From NCBI GenBank assembly GCA_009925805.1, contig RFQF01000057.1, positions 1 to 11,131 on the forward strand: a stretch of 11,131 nucleotides of DNA. Direction: 5' to 3'. Under the pieces are notes generated by a model, which worked only from the letters and a program-made list of their open reading frames with translations, ran no database searches and was not told the origin of the DNA. The DNA is from Flavobacteriia bacterium (GTDB lineage: Bacteria; Bacteroidota; Bacteroidia; Flavobacteriales_D; Crocinitomicaceae). Shown here piece by piece: positions 6,868-11,131 of the stretch (position 1 is the first letter of the stretch; every line of letters starts with the position of its first letter). The position numbers were made by a program, and so were the translations under genes.

Positions 6868-7752
6868 ATGGCTGAATCGTTAGAAAAATATACCAAGCGC
6901 GGAATACGGAATAGTTATGTGTCAACGGTAGTTGGAATATCCCTGGTGTTATTTTTAATTGGAATTGTATTAAGCGGGTCCATGGCCTTAAGCTCGATAC
7001 AAAAACAGGCGAAAGAAAACATTCAATGCGATGTGTTTTTTAAGTCGGAAGTTAACGATGCGGACATCAAGCAAATGGAAAATCAGATCAGTGCGTGGAA
7101 AGAGATTAAAAAAGTTTGGTTTGTCTCTTCGGAACGCGCTATCGAGGAGTTTACGGGAGACGAAGCCGAAGATATACAAGCACTTTTTGGAGAAGAGAAT
7201 CCGTTGCCCCCTTCGTTGTGCTTTAATCCGTCAGAAGCCTATGCTACCAAAAATGGGTTGAAGAAAATTCAGAATAAATTGCTCAAAACGTTTCCAGAGA
7301 GCATTGATGAGGTTAGTTACGACAGCGCTTCCGTTGAACAGATTAATTTAGGATTTAAGCAATTTGCGCTGGTTTTCCTTTCTGTGGCCTTATTGCTAAT
7401 TATCATCGCGGTAGCCATGATTAATAACACGATACGTATGGCGTTATACTCGCGAAGGTTTACCATTAAAACAATGCAACTGGTGGGGGCAACCGGCGGA
7501 TTCATTCGACGCCCGTTTTTGATTCAGTCCTTAGGTAACGGAATTCTTGCCGCTGCAATCGCCCTGTTTCTTTTGGTAACCGTATTTTATGCATTGAACA
7601 ATTTGTTAGAAACCATTGAAATCACTTTTTCTTGGCTCAATCTGATTATCCTTTCCCTATCATTGTTAATTATAGGGGTTTTCATTACTTTCGTATCCAC
7701 GTGGTTTGCCCTCAACAAATATTTGCGATTGAAATTGGATAAATTGTACTAA
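6868..7752 (+). CDS. ftsX: Cell division protein FtsX
   Basis: This 294-aa inner-membrane protein is the permease-like half of the FtsE-FtsX complex, which activates peptidoglycan hydrolases during division. The topology fits FtsX: a short cytosolic N-terminus, TM1 (about 19-40), a periplasmic domain (about 41-164), then TM2 (about 165-186), TM3 (about 220-245) and TM4 (about 256-280), ending in the cytosol. The cytosolic loop NTIRMALYSRRFTIKTMQLVGAT (188-210), followed by FIRRPFLIQ, is the most recognisable family segment. The ATG at 6868 is chosen because family homology begins there; reading upstream to 6802 would use a TTG codon and add 22 unrelated residues covering the promoter-like box. 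No ftsE gene is present in the window, so its ATPase partner must be encoded elsewhere. It heads a compact operon, with the next gene 2 nt downstream. Confidence 0.93.
   Translation: MAESLEKYTKRGIRNSYVSTVVGISLVLFLIGIVLSGSMALSSIQKQAKENIQCDVFFKSEVNDADIKQMENQISAWKEIKKVWFVSSERAIEEFTGDEAEDIQALFGEENPLPPSLCFNPSEAYATKNGLKKIQNKLLKTFPESIDEVSYDSASVEQINLGFKQFALVFLSVALLLIIIAVAMINNTIRMALYSRRFTIKTMQLVGATGGFIRRPFLIQSLGNGILAAAIALFLLVTVFYALNNLLETIEITFSWLNLIILSLSLLIIGVFITFVSTWFALNKYLRLKLDKLY
7663..7693 (+). promoter_or_regulatory. Possible internal promoter near the ftsX 3' end
   Basis: TTG at 7663-7665 is followed after 20 nt by TACTTTCG at 7686-7693. This is the same octamer found just before ftsX, and TTG-N20 is the spacing seen for the redoxin promoter candidate. 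It lies inside the ftsX coding sequence, about 60 nt before the DUF3098 gene. Coding constraint could also explain it, so confidence is low. Confidence 0.3.
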
Positions 7753-7754
7753 GA

Positions 7755-8060
7755 ATGAACAAGATAAAGCACTTTGGTTTTGATGCTAAAAATTACAGGA
7801 TTTTACTCATTGGATTAGGCATCAATGTATTGGGTTACATTTTAATGATTGGAGGAGGTTCGGACGACCCGAATGTATTCAATGAAGATGCCTTGTTTAG
7901 CCCAATACGCATTACCCTGGCCCCATTTTTCATTTTATTGGGCTATGGGGTGATTTTCTTTGCAATCATGAAAAAACCCAAGGCTGCATCCGAAATTCAA
8001 GAAACCCGGGCGGAAGATCCTAAAAAGGAGATCGTTAAAGATCAAAAACGTAAAAAATAG
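7755..8060 (+). CDS. DUF3098 family small membrane protein
   Basis: This 101-aa protein matches the DUF3098 family, a Bacteroidota-specific membrane protein family of unknown function. It has a short N-terminal region with F7/F9 and D10 (HFGFDAKNYR), then TM1 (about 15-33, GLGINVLGYILMIGGGS) and a loop carrying DDPNVFNEDALFSP (37-50). TM2 follows (about 52-72), then a highly charged tail rich in Lys and Glu (73-101). Both ends are probably cytosolic. The loop containing F-N-E-D-A-L-F-S and the GYILMIGGGS segment are the most family-like parts. It starts 2 nt after ftsX and ends directly against the uppP start codon, so it is translated with the two. This placement between a division-linked membrane protein and a lipid-carrier phosphatase suggests an envelope role, but none is shown by the sequence. 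Confidence 0.88.
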   Translation: MNKIKHFGFDAKNYRILLIGLGINVLGYILMIGGGSDDPNVFNEDALFSPIRITLAPFFILLGYGVIFFAIMKKPKAASEIQETRAEDPKKEIVKDQKRKK

Positions 8061-8930
8061 ATGACGGTTCTTGAGGCCTTGATCCTCGCCCTTGTGGAAG
8101 GCTTAACCGAGTTTCTGCCCGTATCGAGCACAGCCCATTTACTTTTTACCGAACAATTGTTGGGTATTCCCCCATCGGAGTACGTTAAAATGGTTACGGT
8201 TTCCATTCAGTTCGGGGCAATTCTCGCGGTTGTTGTAGCTTATTGGAAACGGTTTCTGATCAATGTTTCATGGTCGTTCTATAAAGTGTTGGCAATTGCT
8301 GTGGTACCGGCGCTGGTGTTAGGAAAATTGTTCGACGACAAAATTGAAGCGGTATTTGAAAAACCTTTAGTTATTGCAGCCGTGTTAATCGTTGGGGGAA
8401 TTTTCTTGCTGTTTATAGACCGTATTTTTTTAAAACAAACCCACATCCAAGACCGTGAAGTCTCGTTACGCCAAGGACTCACGGTTGGTTTTTGGCAATG
8501 TTTGGCCATGATGCCCGGGGTGAGCCGATCGGCTGCGTCCATTATTGGAGGGCTTCAACAGGGCTTGAACCGAAAAACAGCCGCTGAATTTAGTTTCTTC
8601 TTGGCGGTTCCTACCATGGCTGCGGTCACCCTTTATTCCGTTTTCTTAAAAGATTGGAAGGTTAACGGAGAAGAAATGAAAGGCATTGACATGGTGCTCA
8701 GTTCGCAACAAAATACCTTGGTCTTCCTGCTCGGGAATGTTGCTTCGTTTTTAGTCGCCTTCTTAGCCGTAAAAGCGTTTATTGGGGTTCTTCAAAAATA
8801 CGGATTTAAGGTTTGGGGATATTACCGAATTGTAGTTGGCGTGCTCTTGTTGTTGTATTTCATCAACCAAGAATCGAACCCAAAAAAGCACGTGGAGCCC
8901 CAAAAAACTTCGCAAGCTTCGCATCCATGA
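8061..8930 (+). CDS. uppP: Undecaprenyl-diphosphatase (UppP/BacA)
   Basis: This 289-aa polytopic inner-membrane enzyme dephosphorylates undecaprenyl diphosphate to undecaprenyl phosphate, recycling the C55 carrier for peptidoglycan and other envelope polymers; overproduction of the family gives bacitracin resistance. The two family signatures are present. The first, at 12-26, holds E13, E17 and the PVSSTAH stretch ending in H26. The second is PGVSRSA at 152-158, with R156. Both form the active site. Many hydrophobic helices fill the rest, and the last ends near residue 269, before a short polar tail. Length is slightly above the usual 265-280 because of this tail. The start ATG abuts the DUF3098 stop with no gap, and the stop TGA overlaps the truB ATG as ATGA, so translational coupling to both neighbours is likely. 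The function is secure. Confidence 0.96.
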   Translation: MTVLEALILALVEGLTEFLPVSSTAHLLFTEQLLGIPPSEYVKMVTVSIQFGAILAVVVAYWKRFLINVSWSFYKVLAIAVVPALVLGKLFDDKIEAVFEKPLVIAAVLIVGGIFLLFIDRIFLKQTHIQDREVSLRQGLTVGFWQCLAMMPGVSRSAASIIGGLQQGLNRKTAAEFSFFLAVPTMAAVTLYSVFLKDWKVNGEEMKGIDMVLSSQQNTLVFLLGNVASFLVAFLAVKAFIGVLQKYGFKVWGYYRIVVGVLLLLYFINQESNPKKHVEPQKTSQASHP

Positions 8931-9619
8931 ATTTTCTGGAAGGGGAGGTGCTTTTAGTAGACAAACCCTATGGGTGGACCTCCTTTGACGTGGTCAACAA
9001 AATTCGATGGAATTTAAAGCGCACACTGAAGGTAAAAAAAATAAAAGTAGGGCACGCGGGAACCCTTGACCCCTTGGCCACCGGTCTTTTAATCATTTGT
9101 ACAGGAAAGCGCACAAAAAACGTAGAAACCTACATGGCGGAAGTAAAGACCTACACCGGCACCCTGCTGCTCGGAAAAACCACACCCTCGTTTGATTTGG
9201 AAACCGACTATAATGAACTATTTCCGGTGGAACATATTACAGGAGAAAAAATAAGCGCTGTAGCGAAAGGATTTCTTGGGGTTCAGGAACAAACAGCACC
9301 AATGTACTCCGCTAAACAAGTTGCAGGTAAACGGGCTTATTTGTTGGCGCGTGAAGGCAAAGAGGTTGAAATAAAAGCACATCAGATTACGATTGAACAG
9401 TTTGATGTAAACATCGACCGCTTTCCAGAAGTAACGTTTGAAATTCGTTGTTCAAAAGGGACGTATATTCGGTCAATTGCTCAGGAATTCGGAAAACGCC
9501 TAGCGTCTGGAGCGACGTTAATTGCCCTACGTAGAACACAATCCGGTGCATTCCACGTATCAAACGCCCAATCCGTGGACGCATGGTTGAACATCATCAA
9601 TCCGGAAACTATTCCTTAA
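8927..9619 (+). CDS. truB: tRNA pseudouridine(55) synthase TruB
   Basis: This 230-aa cytosolic enzyme converts U55 of the tRNA T-loop to pseudouridine. The N-terminal segment GEVLLVDKPYGWTSFDVV (6-23) and the catalytic GHAGTLDPLATGLL (42-55) are diagnostic; D48 is the catalytic aspartate and falls at the same number as in E. coli TruB. YTGTLLLG (76-83), PMYSAKQVAGKRAY (125-138) and CSKGTYIRSIAQ (175-186) are further family motifs. It is shorter than E. coli TruB (about 314 aa) because it lacks most of the C-terminal PUA-like region, as many Bacteroidota versions do. The ATG at 8927 overlaps the uppP stop by 4 nt. An upstream in-frame start would be TTG at 8813, deep inside uppP, and encodes no family sequence. 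Its 3' end overlaps a possible minus-strand small gene by 11 nt. Confidence 0.96.
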   Translation: MNFLEGEVLLVDKPYGWTSFDVVNKIRWNLKRTLKVKKIKVGHAGTLDPLATGLLIICTGKRTKNVETYMAEVKTYTGTLLLGKTTPSFDLETDYNELFPVEHITGEKISAVAKGFLGVQEQTAPMYSAKQVAGKRAYLLAREGKEVEIKAHQITIEQFDVNIDRFPEVTFEIRCSKGTYIRSIAQEFGKRLASGATLIALRRTQSGAFHVSNAQSVDAWLNIINPETIP

Positions 9620-9776
9620 TGTGCTTTAGTTTCTCTTGAACCTCCCGAAGGTAACGCTGGTAGGTTTCTGCTTTTTCTTGGTAGCCATTTTCCGTTGCAC
9701 GGTGCAGTCTTTTTTGGAGATAATGCAGCTTTCTACCGAGTTTGAATTTATCCCATTTTGTGAGAATCTGTTTCAT
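9609..9776 (-). CDS. Possible small charged helical protein (55 aa)
   Basis: An ATG-initiated frame on the minus strand encodes 55 residues beginning MKQILTKWDKF and ending KLKHIKE, with a TAG stop at 9611-9609. It is very rich in Lys, Arg, Glu and Gln and has no helix breaker except two glycines. The pattern of Leu, Tyr and Val residues (LHYLQKRLH, YQRYLREVQEKL) fits one or two amphipathic helices or a coiled coil. No signal peptide or membrane segment is present. I do not recognise the family. Its end overlaps the last 11 nt of truB, tail to tail. In its favour, it fills a gap that otherwise holds no gene, its composition looks protein-like, and its upstream sequence is AT-rich, as usual here. 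Against it are its small size and the lack of a clear promoter. It may be a small DNA/RNA- or protein-binding protein, or not a gene. Confidence 0.5.
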   Translation of the reverse strand: MKQILTKWDKFKLGRKLHYLQKRLHRATENGYQEKAETYQRYLREVQEKLKHIKE

Positions 9777-9964
9777 GGTTTATAACAATTAATGAGTTTC
9801 ACAGCCTAAATCACTAGGAGTAGGTAAATGAAGTTATTGAATAAAGCGAAATCAACGACAAGGTTACGTTAAGTTTTAGAGAAGATTAACAAATGCTGTA
9901 ATATTAAAAAAGGCTTGGTTTAGCGCTTGAAAATAACTAAGTTAGCCTCCAAAAAACAATCTTT
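9777..9964. other. AT-rich intergenic region before the glycine-rich protein gene
   Basis: This 188-bp stretch has no open frame of useful length on either strand. It must carry the promoter of the gene at 9965, but no convincing TTG/TAnnTTTG pair is seen. The nearest is TAAGTTTT at 9870-9877, seven of eight positions including the unconstrained ones, without a TTG at the right distance. A weak hairpin lies at 9911-9948, and the last 15 bases before the ATG are A-rich, as is common before Bacteroidota start codons. Confidence 0.6.
9911..9948 (+). repeat. Imperfect inverted repeat upstream of the glycine-rich gene
   Basis: AGGCT (9911-9915) pairs with AGCCT (9944-9948), and TTAG (9920-9923) pairs with CTAA (9937-9940), around a 13-nt loop with a small internal loop between the two stems. 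It ends 16 nt before the start codon. It is too weak to be a clear terminator, since no T-run follows; it could be a leader structure, an operator or chance. Confidence 0.25.
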
Positions 9965-11131
9965 ATGAAAGCTAAAATTACGTTATTCGCCTGTGTTCTT
10001 TGTTTGACACAAGGGTTAATCGCTCAATGCAATTTTATCTATGTAACGCCAAATGGGTTACCCACAGGGCTTGGGAGCATGAACGACCCCATGGATATCA
10101 CAACAGCCTTTAACACAGCCCCTTCAGGAAGTTATATTCGCATGGCTACGGGAACGTATGCTTTGAATTCCGCTTTAACCTTGAACGGGCAGAACATTAC
10201 CGTTGAAGGAGGGTTTATCGACTCTTTGGCATGGACGAAAACAAGTCTCGCCGGTGCTACAACCCTTCTTCGAAACGGTACAAACCCTACGGGTCCTAAC
10301 AATGCTCCGAGAATTTCAGCGCTTGAATTGGTTAGTAGGTCCGGATTCAGGTTTCAAGACCTTACGATTCAAACCGCGAACGCTCCTTCAGCAACGCAAG
10401 CGATGCCTTATGGTGTTACGGTCTATGGCGTTTATTTAGACAGTTGTTCTTCGTATGATTTTGTGCGTTGCCAAATCATTGCTGGTAATGCAAGCGCTGG
10501 ATTTAACGGAACGGTAGGTGCCAATGGTGTAAATGGAGGCAATGGATCGCAAGGATCTTCTGGAAGCTGTAATGGAAACTACACATGCTGTTTTGGTTCA
10601 GAATCGGCTCCTGGCGGTAATGGCGGTCAAGGAGGACAGGGCGGTGCGGGGGTTTCCGGAGGAGCATCCAATAATAGTACCTCCAATAATAACCCAGGAA
10701 CAACAGGAATCGGAAGAAATGGCGGCGGTGGTGGAGCAGGCGGAAAAGGAGGAGGGTTTAATTGTGGAGGATGTACTTCCGCCGTAGCAGGATCAGCCGG
10801 TGGAGGAAGCGCTTCTGCAGGTACAAATAATACGGTAGGTCAACCCGGCGCACAAGGCGACCCGGGCGGAGACGGAACGGCAGGCACTGCAGGAATCGCA
10901 GGGGTAGCAGGAGCGCTTGGCGCTCAAGGAATACCTGGCGTGGTAACAGGTGGATTTTGGAGCCCTGGCGCACAAGCACCTAACGGTGGAGATGGCACCG
11001 GAGGCCAAGGTGGATCTGGAGGAGGCGGTGGTGGAAGACAAACCTGTGCATTGTGCGATGACGGTCCTGGAAATGGAGGTGCAGGCGGCGGCGGCGGCGG
11101 CCAAGGGGGCCAAGGCGGAACAGGAGGATAT
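9965..11131 (+). CDS. Exported glycine-rich, collagen-like surface protein with beta-helix-like N-terminus (partial, runs off the window)
   Basis: At least 389 residues are encoded from the ATG at 9965; there is no stop before the window ends. Residues 1-20 are a signal peptide ending LIA, with Q21 as the likely new N-terminus. Residues about 25-175 (IYVTPNGLPTGLGS, DITTAFNTAPSGSYIRMATGTY, VEGGF) resemble the first coils of secreted right-handed beta-helix proteins. From about 179 to the end the sequence is glycine-rich. Strict Gly-x-x runs occur at G179-G200 (eight triplets) and G292-G325 (twelve triplets, including GAQGDPGGDGTAG), as in collagen-like proteins. Close cysteine groups interrupt this: C202/C208/C209, C267/C270 and C361/C364. 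A type IX sorting domain would be expected at the missing C-terminus but cannot be seen. It is probably an adhesin, matrix or surface structural protein; the exact role is unknown. Confidence 0.88.
   Translation, partial: MKAKITLFACVLCLTQGLIAQCNFIYVTPNGLPTGLGSMNDPMDITTAFNTAPSGSYIRMATGTYALNSALTLNGQNITVEGGFIDSLAWTKTSLAGATTLLRNGTNPTGPNNAPRISALELVSRSGFRFQDLTIQTANAPSATQAMPYGVTVYGVYLDSCSSYDFVRCQIIAGNASAGFNGTVGANGVNGGNGSQGSSGSCNGNYTCCFGSESAPGGNGGQGGQGGAGVSGGASNNSTSNNNPGTTGIGRNGGGGGAGGKGGGFNCGGCTSAVAGSAGGGSASAGTNNTVGQPGAQGDPGGDGTAGTAGIAGVAGALGAQGIPGVVTGGFWSPGAQAPNGGDGTGGQGGSGGGGGGRQTCALCDDGPGNGGAGGGGGGQGGQGGTGGY

Noticed and set aside
8813..8926. Upstream extension of truB from a TTG codon inside uppP
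   Set aside because: TruB homology starts just after the ATG at 8927, which forms a classic ATGA overlap with the uppP stop.
9601..9964. CRISPR array, tRNA, integrase site or transposon ends in the only sizeable gap
   Set aside because: No repeated spacers, no cloverleaf-like arms with CCA-type ends and no terminal inverted repeats were seen there.
9960..10035. Lipobox-like LIAQC at the start of the glycine-rich protein, suggesting a lipoprotein
   Set aside because: The residue before Cys is Gln, which signal peptidase II rarely accepts, and A-Q is the usual signal peptidase I site in this phylum.
10793..11113. Minus-strand open frame of 106 codons opposite the glycine-rich gene, rich in Ala, Ser and Cys
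   Set aside because: It is the complement of GGC/GGA/GGT glycine codons, which lack stops on the other strand. The plus-strand frame has a signal peptide and a real domain.

Overview
The window looks like a chromosomal segment from a member of the Bacteroidota, most probably order Flavobacteriales. The evidence is a secreted protease with a C-terminal type IX secretion (Por) sorting domain, a long Bacteroidota/plant-type IspG with a large insert, the tight ftsX-DUF3098-uppP-truB gene order, promoter-like boxes close to the Bacteroidota consensus TAnnTTTG, an absence of Shine-Dalgarno-like leaders, and signal peptides cut before glutamine. No rRNA, tRNA, CRISPR array, transposase or phage gene was seen. 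Apart from the right-hand end, this is mostly conserved housekeeping DNA.

Left part, minus strand (101-4121): three genes read right to left with only 5 nt between them. They are an exported thioredoxin-fold protein, a large lysyl-endopeptidase-like serine protease with a type IX sorting domain, and hemW, which begins with a TTG codon. An 80-bp divergent promoter region (4122-4202) separates them from the plus-strand genes and carries a promoter-like box facing each way.

Middle part, plus strand (4203-6786): a uridine-kinase-family P-loop kinase, lacking a histidine expected in classical uridine kinases, followed after 31 nt by ispG, the penultimate step of the MEP isoprenoid pathway.

Plus strand, 6868-9619: a compact operon of ftsX, a DUF3098 small membrane protein, uppP and truB, with spacings of 2, 0 and -4 nt. 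IspG supplies isoprenoid precursors and UppP recycles the C55 isoprenoid carrier of peptidoglycan synthesis, so two steps of one envelope-lipid route lie close together, next to FtsX, which controls peptidoglycan hydrolysis at division.

Right end (9609-11131): a possible 55-aa charged helical protein on the minus strand overlaps the truB stop. A 188-bp AT-rich gap follows. Then a large exported protein begins at 9965 and runs off the window: a signal peptide, a beta-helix-like N-terminal region, and a long glycine-rich, partly collagen-like region interrupted by close cysteine pairs. This is the least conventional part of the window and the best candidate for something undescribed. I did not find a convincing new multi-gene system.
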